Source: Aquamicrobium sp.
GTDB lineage: Bacteria > Pseudomonadota > Alphaproteobacteria > Rhizobiales > Rhizobiaceae
Length of the DNA: 64,000 nucleotides
Direction of reading: 5' to 3'
Assembly (NCBI GenBank): GCA_019739225.1
Contig: JAHHDT010000003.1
Coordinates: 186,001 to 250,000 of the forward strand
In this document: piece by piece, positions 10,601 through 20,118 of the stretch
Layout: every line of letters starts with the position of its first letter
Numbering within the stretch: the first letter of the stretch is position 1
Made by a program: the position numbers and the translations under genes
Notes under the pieces: generated by a model
The model's database searches: none
What the model was told of the DNA's origin: nothing
What the model saw: the letters and a program-made list of their open reading frames with translations, nothing else

Positions 10601-11356
10601 GATATTGCTCTGATCGAAATTGCGACGGCGACGCCGGCTCCTATCGAGGCCACGACGCTCGGGGCGCATCGACTGCGCGTGGAGGTAACCGGTCTTGCTG
10701 AAAACGGGCCCGGAAGCGCGCTGTTTGCGTGGCCCGAGCTTGTCGATGGCGTGCCGGCAGACGGCTCGCTCCGCGCATTGCCGGCAGCTCCTCCAGCATC
10801 CGGACAGAGTGGCATCTGGCGCGAAACGCCGGATGATAATACGCGAATTCGGCTCCGCATCGTTCGTCCGAACGTGGATACCGCGCTGTCGGTGCGGTTC
10901 CAGCTCGACGATCCTCTTGGCCGCGCGACGGAGCGCACTGTAGCGGTGCCCGCAGGTTCGCCGCTTCCGCCGCTTGCCTTCGGCGTGGTTGCCGTGAGGC
11001 GCATTGCCGGAAAGGGGTTCATCGTCCGCGCACCGATCAACCTTCCGCTCAAGGCGCCTCCGGAAGCGGGATACCGACTCAGGGCTGCGTTCCGGCCGCA
11101 CCTGGCTGTGCCAGGCCCGCTTCCGCGACCCATGGGGCGCGGGGTGACGCTCGACGTCGCGTATGCCGACGTTCCGCAATTACGCCCTCTGGAGGACCCG
11201 TTCGCCGGCACGGTCCCCCTTCCGGTGCGCCGCGAGGCCGCCGGTCGAACGGGGACGGTGCTATCCTTCTACCTGCGCGGCCATGGCGGCAGTTTGCGTG
11301 CCACCCTCGGCGGCGTGGATGGAAACCCCGCGTCGTTCATGCAGGAGGTGCCTTGA
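7673..11356 (+). CDS. Large fibronectin-type-III-like multidomain protein, function unknown
   Basis: This is the second giant gene, 1227 residues. I chose the ATG at 7673 because GGAAGAG in the end of the preceding gene gives it a ribosome-binding site; the frame is open further upstream, but only inside that gene. It has no signal peptide and no membrane segment. The N-terminus contains GYPTEPFEVWRRP. Several later stretches look like Ig/FnIII modules: for example HHALVTWPSAPGAAGYFIYA around residue 700, and further VDRIDIHRVRSE-type strands. No catalytic motif is visible. The stop is separated from the next start by a single base, indicating translational coupling and probably a shared complex. 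The family is not recognised. Confidence 0.75.
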   Translation: MEEEFILDPDRFLLAAALVDWAALARRDETHMTALKQSRETLVRGVQLRWLLSPELGYPTEPFEVWRRPALNVQLEKELPVEDETLIVQTLFNWRAFAAPSPMVFIRATLQVTAPQANVIAFAGAPFGSAVVGIETVSSGFRTISFSAPQIACLVLFDGVELLRWVGIDGQDANRGEWTLIERVGLPVDQGEWSGVFGLDADQGPAGMPMPPVDAALSRFSRGAAPFGWQSAFAPGRLAPHWRKADPKAFLRVMEDNVLDGLLEMVTTRAPNLHGTLKRSVALAAEGGGEAAAATFSLLGTLMFAAATDPVASLLAGFGTAVEEIDIPPISVRDVEYFNDPNRSDSDFRVTARFANGLDGQSDKIAFAAIALSPRRVVPPPPPANLGILQEGMRSPPTTDGAWRPVMRLGWDRLPPGLPLRSAAYAHARSVGGAGTAQALILPRRGDEALQPIGVTTGSDVPANVPQLRASDDSFAIPGSPAVVPLLYGVAHQDIFGVWSEWRTAPISVQEPPVQIVPVLSASLDTTASAGPCPAVLTVEFAWDWAARSPADIRFAGVLYAQARRGDPPLGPAAPIGLQRSLGGAAGMPFEVRFDPAGNAAVDAGGTLQHLSEDGRDILAGPLNVAGPRRYRLRVDGFSLDFNAAGHIGLALSAMAIERRPPGRAGGWSAPRIASASDPRPPVIATEHEDVLLASMEDAAGRHHALVTWPSAPGAAGYFIYAAQEGKLRADWGLAGPQLEQTLSQRLVELRNAFAANPAKRFFTRLNETAVSATSYQATLPRGSKEIHLFLVVGISAGGVESKWPGAGDPMLRKRPIAYAAPQKQVPDAPTLEVRRAADPDSGTDAFRADLRLTTLPGATVDRIDIHRVRSEAAAVELDTMGPPVMTVRSGEPSWTIRALPPRGAVPGQAIGVANGVDRPAGSWSPFYYRAVAWSLPRPERGLLGGRSKPSAARSVIIPPPGPPDLQPLEHSWPGGDIALIEIATATPAPIEATTLGAHRLRVEVTGLAENGPGSALFAWPELVDGVPADGSLRALPAAPPASGQSGIWRETPDDNTRIRLRIVRPNVDTALSVRFQLDDPLGRATERTVAVPAGSPLPPLAFGVVAVRRIAGKGFIVRAPINLPLKAPPEAGYRLRAAFRPHLAVPGPLPRPMGRGVTLDVAYADVPQLRPLEDPFAGTVPLPVRREAAGRTGTVLSFYLRGHGGSLRATLGGVDGNPASFMQEVP

Positions 11357-11357
11357 C

Positions 11358-14300
11358 ATGCTGCCTCTGATGCCTGCTCAAACCGTGCTCACCGTAAATT
11401 CTGCAGCCAACGACCTGCAGGCGCGCGGTCTCGAGGCGATGGGGCTGGCTGCGCCTGCGCTAAGCCCGCTCTGGGCGGGGTCGAACCCGGCGCAGGGCGA
11501 CTACGATCCGACCGCACTGACCCTGCGCCTTGCGTCCCCGCGCGCACCTTTCATGGGCATCGCAACCTGGCTTGCCTCGCCCGCCATCTATAGTGACGTC
11601 AGCGGTCAATCACTGACGGGTCCCGCCTTCGCGCTGACGTTGCACCCGGAAGCCGCTCGTCGGCTTCAGATGCTGGTCGACCTGCGCACCGGGACCAACG
11701 TCTATCCCGTGCCCGTTGCTATGCTTCTGCGCGGCATCGCCCCGCCGTCTCCGCTGCGGCCCCCTCAAATCTATCTCGCAGGAGAAACATTGGACGACGG
11801 TAGCGCCACTGTCAGCTTCCACGATGCGCGCGGGCTTCCCATAGATCCAATCGCGATGGCGCATTTGTGGAACGACCTGATTGTCTTTCGCGCCGCGCTA
11901 CAGACTGCAAACACCTTCGCCGGCACACCCGCAGACCCTGGCGGCATCGGCTCGATGCTGGGCTTCGCCGCCGGCGATCTTTTCCACGTCGTAGATCCGC
12001 ACGGCTGGCGCTATCAGGGCACACGCCCGGCGGCCACGTTGCGTGTACTTGACGCAGCGGGAGATGCGGTACGCGATCTCGCGAGCGTCGGTCTCGAGAC
12101 GCTCGCCGCCGGTGAGACGTTCGGCCGCTCGAATGCGGATGATGCCGCGATACCGGCCAACACTGTTCCTCCGCTGCGTTGGGGGTTCGCGCGCAACGGG
12201 ACGCTCGGCCAGGCACGACTTGCCGCACCTGCGCTGCCTGCGACAGTGGGGCTCGGCCGTCGCTTCTTCCGGATCATGGCCGTCGATCTGGATTGGCATA
12301 TACTCGGCAATCGCACCACGGCGCCGGTCGCGAGCGTCACCGGTGCACCGATCCCGGCGGAGGACGGCGGCACGCCGACATTTCTGCATCCTGTCGTGCG
12401 AGACAGGACGCCGGGCTTCGCCTATGTCGCCGATGGCGTGGATGTGCTGGGCGCGATGGCAGCGATGACGCAGGGCTTCGGCAATCCCAACGACCAGTTG
12501 TTCGCCGCCGCGGTTTCGCCGACTCTGGACCCGGCGGTCCTTGCGCCGCCTGCACCGGGAGCGCAGTGGCCGGCCTTTCCGCCCGCCGCCGCGGCCTCGG
12601 AGATCGTGCAGACCGCGGACCCGCGTCAGGGGCTCACCGCATCGTGGCGCGCGCCGGGCGACGGCCCGGGCGCGGTGCAGGACGTGGTGCTGACCGTCGA
12701 TGGAGCCCAATTGCCGCTCGGTGCTCATCTTCGCGCCTATCCGCGCCGCTTTCTCGAAATCGCCTCGATCGGTGAGCAGCCATCCTTCGTGCGCGGCGAT
12801 GGCGGCGCGACCATCGTACAGGGAGGTCCCGCCAGGCTTCTGCTGGTCAATCCGTTCGGCCTATCGCCGGCCGAGCCGCATCCATCACCGGCGATCCTGA
12901 TCGTCGACCTGGTGGTCGTTTCGCGCAGCGGTCGGCGCCGCATGTATTCAGGCGTCAGGCTGGAAGTCGCGGCCGGACCGGACGCTTTTGTACCGGACAC
13001 CAGTTTCGGCGGCGTGCCATTGCTCGCGCCGGGCACACTGGTCGCCACAATTCTCGACGGTTTCATGACACGGTCGATCGCACCGGTACCGGCTTTTGGT
13101 CTGCCGCGTCCGCCCGCCTCTGCCGGACCTCCGACGAGCCTTACCGAACTTTTGCGACGGCTGGCGAGCGACGAGCAGCCGCGGCAGGGACCGCGCCTGC
13201 CGACGCAGGCCCGCTTCGACACGCAATTCGTGATCGGCGTGTCGCCTGCACCTCCTGCAGGCAATCCGAATCCACCCTATAATTGGCAGGCGGTGACGAC
13301 TGGTGCGCGATTGACGCCGGAGAGTCGCCACGCCCGGCCCGAACTCGCCAATGCCGGCCATCCCGCCGGACCGGACGTCTTTGCCTCTGGAACGGCTTTT
13401 TCGGGCGCGCTGGCTCGCGACGCCGCACTGCATGCGATCAAGCGCGCGCAGCCGATCTTCATTCCGACCGGGGGCACGAACTTCCGTGGCTGGCTCGCCA
13501 CGACGATGGATGACAAATGGAATGATCCGCCCGGCCCACCGCCCGGTGGCACGGTGGCGGCGGCTGTTCTGGAAACGATTGCGCCCTCCTGCGACACGCC
13601 CGAGCTTGCTGCTGCACCCGCGCCCGAGCCCGGTGCAACCCTGCAGAACCTGATCAATCAGATCGCCGCCGACCTCGGCATCCAGCCGCCGACCGTGACA
13701 CTTGGCAATGAGCAGCGCGTCGTGCCCATCGTTCAGCGCGAGATCGCAACCGCGCGCTCGGGCCAGCGCGATGCGTTGTGGTCGCTGGTTCGTGCAATCG
13801 GTCAGGCGCGCGAGTTGATCTACGTGGAAGGCCCCGCCTTTGCGCGCACGTCACGGCCCGATGGGCCGCCACGCCTAGACGAGATCGATCTCGTAGCCCT
13901 TATAGCGGCGCGGATGGTAGCCAATCCTCGTCTCAAGCTCATCGTGTGCGTACCGCGCGAGGGCGATTTTGCGCGCGAGCGCCCGCACTGGACAGTCACC
14001 GCATTGCGGCATCGCCGCGAGGCGCTGGCAGACGTGATTTCGGTCGACCCTCGCCGGGTCGCCGCGTTCCACCCGATCGGGTACCCCGGCCGCGCCGCGG
14101 CCATCCGCACAACCACGGTGATCGTGGACGACGTGTACTGCCTCAACGGGACGAGCCATTTCCGGCGCCGCGGAATGACGTTCGACGGCGGGCTCGACGT
14201 CGCGTCGATCGATACCGCGATAGGCGAGGGGTATTCGGCCGGCATCGCTAACTTCCGGCAACGCCTGATGGCTGCCAAGCTCGGCGTGAACCCAGCAGCG

Positions 14301-14528
14301 ACGGTCGCTGCGGCAACAGCGCTATGGATCAGGCTCGCAACGCTGGAAAGCGCCTTCGATGTTGTATTCGACCTGCTCGCAGGTGGTGGGGCGGGACGGC
14401 TCCAGCCTATATGGGCCGGAGCAGAGCCCGACAACATCATCCCGCAATCGGACGCCGTGGTCGATCCCGACGGCATTGATACGGATTCGTTCCTTCAACT
14501 CTTCGCGGCCCTCATCGTAGAAGGCTGA
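11358..14528 (+). CDS. Large protein with degenerate phospholipase-D-like C-terminal half
   Basis: This is the third giant gene, 1056 residues. The ATG at 11358 follows AGGAGGTG at ideal spacing, one base after the preceding stop. The first 780 residues are beta-rich and unrecognised. Residues about 800-970 follow the order of a phospholipase-D half-domain. A strand resembling PLD 'yIyieNqyf' (RELIYVEGPAF) is followed by a helix, LKLIVCVP, and then TTTVIVDDVYCLNGTSHFRRR where PLDs have HxKxxxxD...GSxNxxxRS. The catalytic His and Lys are replaced by Arg917 and Thr919, while Asp924 is kept. Only one HKD-like site is evident, so I infer a catalytically dead binding or scaffold domain. It is the last gene of the operon. 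Confidence 0.75.
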   Translation: MLPLMPAQTVLTVNSAANDLQARGLEAMGLAAPALSPLWAGSNPAQGDYDPTALTLRLASPRAPFMGIATWLASPAIYSDVSGQSLTGPAFALTLHPEAARRLQMLVDLRTGTNVYPVPVAMLLRGIAPPSPLRPPQIYLAGETLDDGSATVSFHDARGLPIDPIAMAHLWNDLIVFRAALQTANTFAGTPADPGGIGSMLGFAAGDLFHVVDPHGWRYQGTRPAATLRVLDAAGDAVRDLASVGLETLAAGETFGRSNADDAAIPANTVPPLRWGFARNGTLGQARLAAPALPATVGLGRRFFRIMAVDLDWHILGNRTTAPVASVTGAPIPAEDGGTPTFLHPVVRDRTPGFAYVADGVDVLGAMAAMTQGFGNPNDQLFAAAVSPTLDPAVLAPPAPGAQWPAFPPAAAASEIVQTADPRQGLTASWRAPGDGPGAVQDVVLTVDGAQLPLGAHLRAYPRRFLEIASIGEQPSFVRGDGGATIVQGGPARLLLVNPFGLSPAEPHPSPAILIVDLVVVSRSGRRRMYSGVRLEVAAGPDAFVPDTSFGGVPLLAPGTLVATILDGFMTRSIAPVPAFGLPRPPASAGPPTSLTELLRRLASDEQPRQGPRLPTQARFDTQFVIGVSPAPPAGNPNPPYNWQAVTTGARLTPESRHARPELANAGHPAGPDVFASGTAFSGALARDAALHAIKRAQPIFIPTGGTNFRGWLATTMDDKWNDPPGPPPGGTVAAAVLETIAPSCDTPELAAAPAPEPGATLQNLINQIAADLGIQPPTVTLGNEQRVVPIVQREIATARSGQRDALWSLVRAIGQARELIYVEGPAFARTSRPDGPPRLDEIDLVALIAARMVANPRLKLIVCVPREGDFARERPHWTVTALRHRREALADVISVDPRRVAAFHPIGYPGRAAAIRTTTVIVDDVYCLNGTSHFRRRGMTFDGGLDVASIDTAIGEGYSAGIANFRQRLMAAKLGVNPAATVAAATALWIRLATLESAFDVVFDLLAGGGAGRLQPIWAGAEPDNIIPQSDAVVDPDGIDTDSFLQLFAALIVEG

Positions 14529-14826
14529 ACGACACCAAGGCGATAAAGGGTCGAGGGCGCCCGGCACGCACAAAAAGCGGTGGGCTTTCCCAGGGATGGT
14601 CGGCTTTGTCTTCCCAGCCGATTGGAGCTGCAAAGCCAGCTCCAGGTCCACCCCGAACTCTCGACTGGGGGCCGGCCATCCTGGGTTGAAACCCGCGCGG
14701 ATCACCCTGGTGATCGCGGCAGGTTCTGTCACTCCATTCCATTCCGCTCGCGACCCGCGCCGCGAAACGGCACGTCCAGCGCTCGATCTCCAGGCGATTG
14801 CGGAACCAGATCGGTCGTCTTTCGTT
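14529..14826 (+). other. Intergenic region with a hairpin, between giant operon and sensor kinase
   Basis: About 300 bases lie between the stop of the third giant gene and the probable kinase start. A perfect 7-bp stem (GGAGCTG at 14624-14630, CAGCTCC at 14637-14643, 6-base loop) could end the giant operon, although no U-tract follows. The kinase frame is open from 14596, but the translated stretch before about 14827 is low-complexity and unlike any domain, so I treat it as non-coding. Confidence 0.4.
14802..14826 (+). promoter_or_regulatory. EcfG-type general stress promoter (GGAAC-N16-CGTT)
   Basis: GGAAC at 14802-14806 and CGTT at 14823-14826 are separated by exactly 16 bases. This matches the consensus recognised by the alphaproteobacterial general-stress sigma factor EcfG/SigT (GGAAC-N16/17-CGTT). 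It sits immediately before the kinase gene. A start site 6-8 bases downstream would fall after the ATG at 14827 and would favour the in-frame TTG at 14857, which follows a GGGGGGAG tract. Confidence 0.5.
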
Positions 14827-17800
14827 ATGTTGCGCGCAAAAAAATTGGGGGGAGCGTTGGGCGCGAACTCAACTCCTGGCTACCGCAGCACTAACAGGGA
14901 CGACGCTGTTCTCGCTGCTTTGGGCGATAGAATCCGTGAGCTCAGCGATCCGGATGATCTGGCCTATGCAGCCGCCGAAATTCTAGGGAATGCCTTACAG
15001 GTCAGCCGCGTGGGATACGGCGAGATCGACATTGGCCGCGAGACAATCACGATCCAGCGGGACTGGAACGCTCCTGGCATCAAGAGCCTCGCTGGCACGC
15101 TTCATTTCCGCGATTATGGCTCCTACATCGATGACCTCAAGCGAGGTGAAACCGTCGTTTTCAACGACGCCGCGCAGGATCCAAGGAGCGAAGCCGGTGC
15201 GGAGGCGCTTAAGGCGATCAGCGCCCAGGCGGTGGTCAATATGCCTGTCACCGAACAGGGGGGAACCGTCGCCCTGCTCTATCTCAACCACGCTACTCCC
15301 AGAGCATGGACCGACAATGAGATTGCACTGATCTCAGAGGTGGCGCAGCGCACAAGGACTGCGGTTGAACGCCTACGCGCAGAGGAGGCCCTGCGGCAGA
15401 ATGCCGAGCAACTCGCCTTTCTCGACCATCTCGGGAAGGCTGCAGGTGTTGCGACCGACGCCAGTGCCCTAATGGATGTGACGACGCGGCTGGTCGGCGA
15501 GCATTTGGCCGTGTCCATTTGCGCCTATGCGGACATGGAGCCTGACCAGGACCATTTCACCATCCGTGGGGACTGGAGCGCGCCAGGATCGGCGAGCATC
15601 GTTGGATATTACAGGCTCGCGGATTTTGGGGAGATGGCGGTTTCGATGCTGGGCTCCGGCCGGCCACTCGTAATTCACGACAACAGCAAGGAGTTGCCGC
15701 CGCACGAGGCAAAGACCTTTCAGTCGATCGGCATTGCGGCCACCATCTGCATGCCGCTGGTGAGGGACGGCCGCCTTACAGCATTGATGGCGATCCACGA
15801 CAAGCACCCCAGGGTGTGGAGCGAACGTGAACTCGGATTGCTGAAGGAGGTTACCGAGCGCTGCTGGGCTCATATCGAGCGGATTCGCTCGCAAGAAGCG
15901 GAGCGGGCCAGTGAGGAGCGACTGCGCCTTGCCGCCGATGCGGCGGCCATCGGCATCTGGGACTACGACCCAGTCTCCGAGCGGCTCCAGTGGGATGACC
16001 GGTGCAAGGCACTCTTTGGCTTGCCTCCAGAAGCGGACGTCAGCTACGAGGGCTCATTCTTGGCGGGGCTCCATCCCGCGGATCGAGAGCGCGCAGATGA
16101 CGCTGTGCGAAGCGCGCTCACTCCCGACGGACCATCCGGCTTCGAGATTGAGTATCGGACGATTGGTCTGCACGACAAGGTGGAACGGTGGATTGCCGCA
16201 AAGGGGAGCGCGCACTTCAGCGAGGGCCGGGCGGTCCGCTTCATCGGCACCGTTATCGACATCACGTCACGCAAGCGCATCGAGCGTCACCTCCAGATCA
16301 TGAACGACACCGGCGCGGCTGTGGCCGCCGAACTCGAGCTCGACCGTATTGTCCAGATCGTCACCGATGCCGGCGTCGAACTGTCAGGGGCCCAGTTCGG
16401 AGCATTTTTCTACAATGTTCTAGACGACCGAGGCGGCAGCTACATGCTTTACGCGCTGTCCGGCGCCCCTCGATCGGCTTTCGAAAACTACCCGATGCCT
16501 CGCGCGACTGCGGTTTTCGAACCTACATTCGTTGGAAGCGGAGTCGTGCGCTCGCACGACATCCTGCTTGATCCGCGCTACGGCAAGAATTCACCGCATC
16601 ATGGCATGCCCAAAGGACACCTACCGGTCCGGTCCTATCTTGCCGTCCCGGTAAAGTCCCGGTCAGGTGAGGTTCTAGGCGGCTTGTTCTTCGGACATGC
16701 TAATCCCGGGATGTTCCGTCGTGAGCACGAGAACGCGCTTCTCGGGCTTGCAGGTCATGCCGCGACTGCAATCGACAATGCCCGACTATTCTCTTCCGCA
16801 AGGAAGGAGATCGAGGAGCGACGGCGGGCCGAGGATGCCCTGCAGGCGCTGAATGCAACCCTTGAACAGCGAGTACTGGAAGAAGTCGCGGAACGCAGCA
16901 AAGCGGAGGAACATCTTCGCCAAGCCCAAAAGATGGAGGCAGTAGGCCAACTGACAGGCGGCATCGCTCATGACTTTAACAACATGCTCGCCGTAGTGAT
17001 CAGCGGTCTGAACCTCGCCCAGAGGAAGGTGGCCAAGGGTGAGACCGATATCGGCCGGTTCATAGAAGCGTCAGTCGATGGGGCGCAGCGTGCCGCTGAG
17101 CTGACGAAGCGTCTTCTTGCGTTCTCGCGTCAGCAGCCGCTCGCGCCGAAGCGCATCAACGTCAACCGGCTGGTTGGAGATATGAGCGAACTGCTTACCC
17201 GGACACTTGGCGAGACCATTCGGGTCGAGACGGTGCTCGGTGCAGGGCTGTGGCACGTTGAGGTTGATCCTGCTCAATTGGAAAGTGCTCTGCTGAACTT
17301 ATCGGTGAACGCTCGAGACGCCATGCCGAGCGGTGGAAAGCTCACTATCGACACCGCTAACGCACATGTGGACGCCCGCTATGCCCGCGAGTACTCCATA
17401 GCCGAAGGCCAGTATGTCCTCTTGTGTGTGACCGATACCGGGACGGGAATGACGCCGGATGTGATCGAGAAGGCTTTCGATCCTTTCTACACGACCAAAA
17501 GTGTCGGGAAAGGCACTGGCCTCGGGCTAAGCCAAGTTTACGGCTTTGTTCGCCAGTCGGGCGGGCACGTCAAACTCTACTCAGAGGTGTCTGTCGGAAC
17601 CACGGTGAAGATCTATCTTCCACGGTCGCTCTCCACCGCTTCCGACCAAGTTGACGTCCCCACGCTCGCAATCCACGGGGGCCAATCAACCGAAGTGATC
17701 ATGGTGGTGGAAGATGAGGACCGCGTCCGCGCCATGGCGGTCGAGGCCCTCAGAGAGCTGGGCTACTCCGTTGTGGAAATGCGCGGCCCGAAGGAGGCCC

Positions 17801-18051
17801 TATCGGCCATCCAGTCCGGCAATGTGCCCGACCTCCTCTTTACCGATGTCGTGATGCCGGACATGTCCGGTCGTGACTTGGTCGACCAGGTAAAGGCGCT
17901 GAAGCCAGATATGAGGGTTCTTTACACGACCGGCTATACGCGGAATGCCATCGTTCACAACGGCACGCTCGACTTCGGTACCGAGCTCCTCTCGAAACCG
18001 TATACAATCGAAGAACTTGCAGCGAAGGTAAGGGCAATCCTGGATCGATAG
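14827..18051 (+). CDS. Hybrid sensor histidine kinase with GAF/PAS domains and C-terminal receiver
   Basis: From the ATG at 14827 this is a 1074-residue soluble hybrid kinase. The order is two N-terminal GAF domains (roughly 25-185 and 200-350), a PAS domain (about 370-490; [20 protein letters not shown]) and a third GAF (about 500-640). A short coiled coil follows, then a HisKA dimerisation domain with [12 protein letters not shown] (phospho-acceptor His715). The HATPase has an N box ([12 protein letters not shown]), G1 (DTGTGM) and G2 ([10 protein letters not shown]). The receiver has IMVVEDED and phospho-acceptor Asp1007 in [11 protein letters not shown], with a conserved SKPY lysine. No transmembrane segment is seen, so it senses a cytoplasmic signal. 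The start is uncertain: 14596 and TTG 14857 are also in frame, and the EcfG-type promoter favours the last. Confidence 0.9.
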   Translation: MLRAKKLGGALGANSTPGYRSTNRDDAVLAALGDRIRELSDPDDLAYAAAEILGNALQVSRVGYGEIDIGRETITIQRDWNAPGIKSLAGTLHFRDYGSYIDDLKRGETVVFNDAAQDPRSEAGAEALKAISAQAVVNMPVTEQGGTVALLYLNHATPRAWTDNEIALISEVAQRTRTAVERLRAEEALRQNAEQLAFLDHLGKAAGVATDASALMDVTTRLVGEHLAVSICAYADMEPDQDHFTIRGDWSAPGSASIVGYYRLADFGEMAVSMLGSGRPLVIHDNSKELPPHEAKTFQSIGIAATICMPLVRDGRLTALMAIHDKHPRVWSERELGLLKEVTERCWAHIERIRSQEAERASEERLRLAADAAAIGIWDYDPVSERLQWDDRCKALFGLPPEADVSYEGSFLAGLHPADRERADDAVRSALTPDGPSGFEIEYRTIGLHDKVERWIAAKGSAHFSEGRAVRFIGTVIDITSRKRIERHLQIMNDTGAAVAAELELDRIVQIVTDAGVELSGAQFGAFFYNVLDDRGGSYMLYALSGAPRSAFENYPMPRATAVFEPTFVGSGVVRSHDILLDPRYGKNSPHHGMPKGHLPVRSYLAVPVKSRSGEVLGGLFFGHANPGMFRREHENALLGLAGHAATAIDNARLFSSARKEIEERRRAEDALQALNATLEQRVLEEVAERSKAEEHLRQAQKMEAVGQLTGGIAHDFNNMLAVVISGLNLAQRKVAKGETDIGRFIEASVDGAQRAAELTKRLLAFSRQQPLAPKRINVNRLVGDMSELLTRTLGETIRVETVLGAGLWHVEVDPAQLESALLNLSVNARDAMPSGGKLTIDTANAHVDARYAREYSIAEGQYVLLCVTDTGTGMTPDVIEKAFDPFYTTKSVGKGTGLGLSQVYGFVRQSGGHVKLYSEVSVGTTVKIYLPRSLSTASDQVDVPTLAIHGGQSTEVIMVVEDEDRVRAMAVEALRELGYSVVEMRGPKEALSAIQSGNVPDLLFTDVVMPDMSGRDLVDQVKALKPDMRVLYTTGYTRNAIVHNGTLDFGTELLSKPYTIEELAAKVRAILDR

Positions 18052-18402
18052 GTGGGTAGGGCACTTTTTGTCTCTTGTGGATGACGGTCGGCGTGAACGA
18101 TCCAACTCATCGGGTTACGACCTTGATCCATCGGAGACCTGCTCTCAAACTAACGATGTCGCTCAGAATCCGCGCAACAGGAATTGAAGATCACCCAAGC
18201 GCCGTTCGACCACAACGCAGGAACGTCGTCGTTTCCAATATCCGATGGCACAGCGCCGCGGGGAGGAAGTGCAGCACGCAAGGAATTTGCCGGCCCGTGA
18301 TCGAAGGCGGATAGACCACCGGCTCGGCTTCTACCCGCCGCTTTGGCAAGAATGCTGCCTGCCCCGAAACAATGTTGGCGCGATGTTGCCCCATTATCTG
18401 CG
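18052..18402. other. Convergent intergenic region, nothing recognised
   Basis: About 350 bases lie between the convergent 3' ends of the sensor kinase and the FadR-type regulator. Only short frames without plausible ribosome-binding sites are present. I see no convincing terminator stem, RNA gene or transposon remnant. Confidence 0.4.
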
Positions 18403-19131
18403 TCAGGGTGACAGCGCTCCTGTAATACGGTCGCGACCCACGACGATCACCGTGTTCATGGCTTCAGCAGCGTCTTCCGGATTCCGGGCCGCGATCGCAT
18501 CCACGATGCGGCGGTGGGCAAGCGCAGTGTCCTGCTGGAGGTCGGGCTCGCCGAACGGCGAACTCAACCGGAAACTCGTGGCCAATGCCGCCTCGATCAG
18601 GGCGCCGAGGGAGTACATGAACGGGTTTCCCGAGGCACCCAGCAGGGCCATGTGAAAGTCCAGATCGGCGAGCGCGAAACTCTCCATGGAATTGGCCGTT
18701 TCCATTGTCTCGACCTGCGCGTAGAGCGACCTGACGTCCTCGCCAGACGCCCGCTCTGATGCAAGGCGGGCGGCGAATGGTTCGAAGGACAGCCGCATTT
18801 CGGAAAGATGTTCTAGGAAGCGCGTATCGGTGGCGCTCTCCAGGTGCCAGGCGAGGACGTCCGCGTCGAACAGGTTCCAGTTGTTGCGGTCGGTGACGCG
18901 GGTGCCGATTCTGGTCTTCGGGACGACCATGCCCTTGGCCGCCAGTGTCTTCATGGCCTCCCGCAAGACCGTGCGCGACACCTTGAAACGCTGCGCGAGT
19001 TCTATGTCGCCGGGCAGGATGGTCCCGCTGATAAAGGTCCCGCCGACAATTGCGCGGCCCAGCTCGTCGACGACCCGCGAATGGCTGTTGCGCGGCGCGC
19101 TTCCTGAAATCGCGGATTTCAACACGTCCAT
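18403..19131 (-). CDS. FadR-subfamily GntR transcriptional regulator
   Basis: This 242-residue regulator has an N-terminal winged HTH (about 20-85; DIELAQRFKVSRTVLREAMKTL, then KGMVVPKTRIGTRV) followed by an alpha-helical FCD effector domain (about 100-230). FCD proteins usually bind sugar acids or other carboxylates through a metal-His site. It is the last gene of the ytfQRT-yjfF-type operon, starting 6 bases after the permease stop. It therefore probably represses this importer in response to a sugar or sugar-acid ligand (inference). A candidate operator, TTAC-N4-GTAA flanked by longer imperfect arms, lies upstream of the binding-protein gene at 23721-23752. Confidence 0.88.
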   Translation of the reverse strand: MDVLKSAISGSAPRNSHSRVVDELGRAIVGGTFISGTILPGDIELAQRFKVSRTVLREAMKTLAAKGMVVPKTRIGTRVTDRNNWNLFDADVLAWHLESATDTRFLEHLSEMRLSFEPFAARLASERASGEDVRSLYAQVETMETANSMESFALADLDFHMALLGASGNPFMYSLGALIEAALATSFRLSSPFGEPDLQQDTALAHRRIVDAIAARNPEDAAEAMNTVIVVGRDRITGALSP

Positions 19132-19137
19132 TTCCTT

Positions 19138-20118
19138 TCAGCCGGATGCATGCCCGGCGCCTCGTCTTCGGTCGCCCAGCCAGACGAGTGCCCGCTGCAG
19201 CGCGATGAAGACGAGCAGGAGCACACCGATCGCGATCTTGGTCCACCAGCTCGAAAGGGTGCCGTCGAAGACGATGTAGGTCTGGATCAGCCCCATGATG
19301 AGGATTCCGACCAGCGTACCGCCGACGAACCCGCTGCCCCCCGACAGCAATGTTCCACCGATCACCACCGCCGCGATCGCGTCCAGCTCGACGCCCACGG
19401 TCGCCAGCGAGTAGCCGGCCGAGGTATAGATGGCAAAGACAATTCCCGAAAGGCCCGCCAGAAAGCCGGAGAGGGCATAGACGGCAATCGTGGTCCGCGC
19501 CACCGGCACGCCCATGAGACGGGCCGTGTGCGTGCCCCCGCCCAGCGCGTACACGTTCAGCCCGAAGCGGGTGCGGTGGGCTATCACCATGCCTGCCACG
19601 AAAACCACCAGCATCAATATTCCGATGAAGGTCAGCCGCCCGCCGCCCGGCACCACCCAGCGAAGGCGCTGAAGGGAACTCATGACCTCATTGTCGATCG
19701 GCACGCTGTCGATCGAAAGCACATAGGCCATGCCGCGCGCCAGGAACATGCCGGCTAGCGTCACGATAAAGGGCGGCATCTCCAGATAGTGCACGGTGGC
19801 CCCCATCGCGGCACCAAAGAGCGTGGTGATCGCAAGCAGCATCGCGAAGACCGCGAAGACCGGCATGCCGGTGTCGCGCAGAAGCACGGCGATGAAGACG
19901 CCCGAAAAGGCGATTACCGACCCGACCGACAGGTCGATTCCTCCCGACAGGATGACAAATGTCATGCCGACCGCGGCAATGCCGATGAAAGCGTTGTCCG
20001 TCAGCAGATTGCCGATGACCCGCGTCGACAGGATCATCGGATATTGCCAATAGCAGACGGCATAGGCGGCGATGAAAATGGCGATCGTGGCCAGAAGAGG
20101 CAGGAGGCGTTCGTTCAT
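19138..20118 (-). CDS. yjfF: Sugar ABC transporter permease, YjfF type
   Basis: This 326-residue RbsC-family inner-membrane permease starts at MNERLLPLL; the frame is open for 84 further codons, but those lie inside the neighbouring gene. It has 8-10 hydrophobic segments and the family signature GMTFVILSGGIDLSVGSVIAFSGV around residues 55-80. AVVIGGTLLSGGSGFVGGTLVG follows near the C-terminus. It pairs with the YtfT-type permease, whose stop it overlaps by 4 bases, to form the channel of a galactofuranose-type importer. In E. coli YtfQRT-YjfF imports galactofuranose; the substrate here could include pentoses. Confidence 0.9.
   Translation of the reverse strand: MNERLLPLLATIAIFIAAYAVCYWQYPMILSTRVIGNLLTDNAFIGIAAVGMTFVILSGGIDLSVGSVIAFSGVFIAVLLRDTGMPVFAVFAMLLAITTLFGAAMGATVHYLEMPPFIVTLAGMFLARGMAYVLSIDSVPIDNEVMSSLQRLRWVVPGGGRLTFIGILMLVVFVAGMVIAHRTRFGLNVYALGGGTHTARLMGVPVARTTIAVYALSGFLAGLSGIVFAIYTSAGYSLATVGVELDAIAAVVIGGTLLSGGSGFVGGTLVGILIMGLIQTYIVFDGTLSSWWTKIAIGVLLLVFIALQRALVWLGDRRRGAGHASG

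Noticed and set aside
18464-19246. A second minus-strand frame overlapping the FadR-type regulator
   Set aside because: It overlaps a clear FCD-GntR gene in another frame and has no family features.
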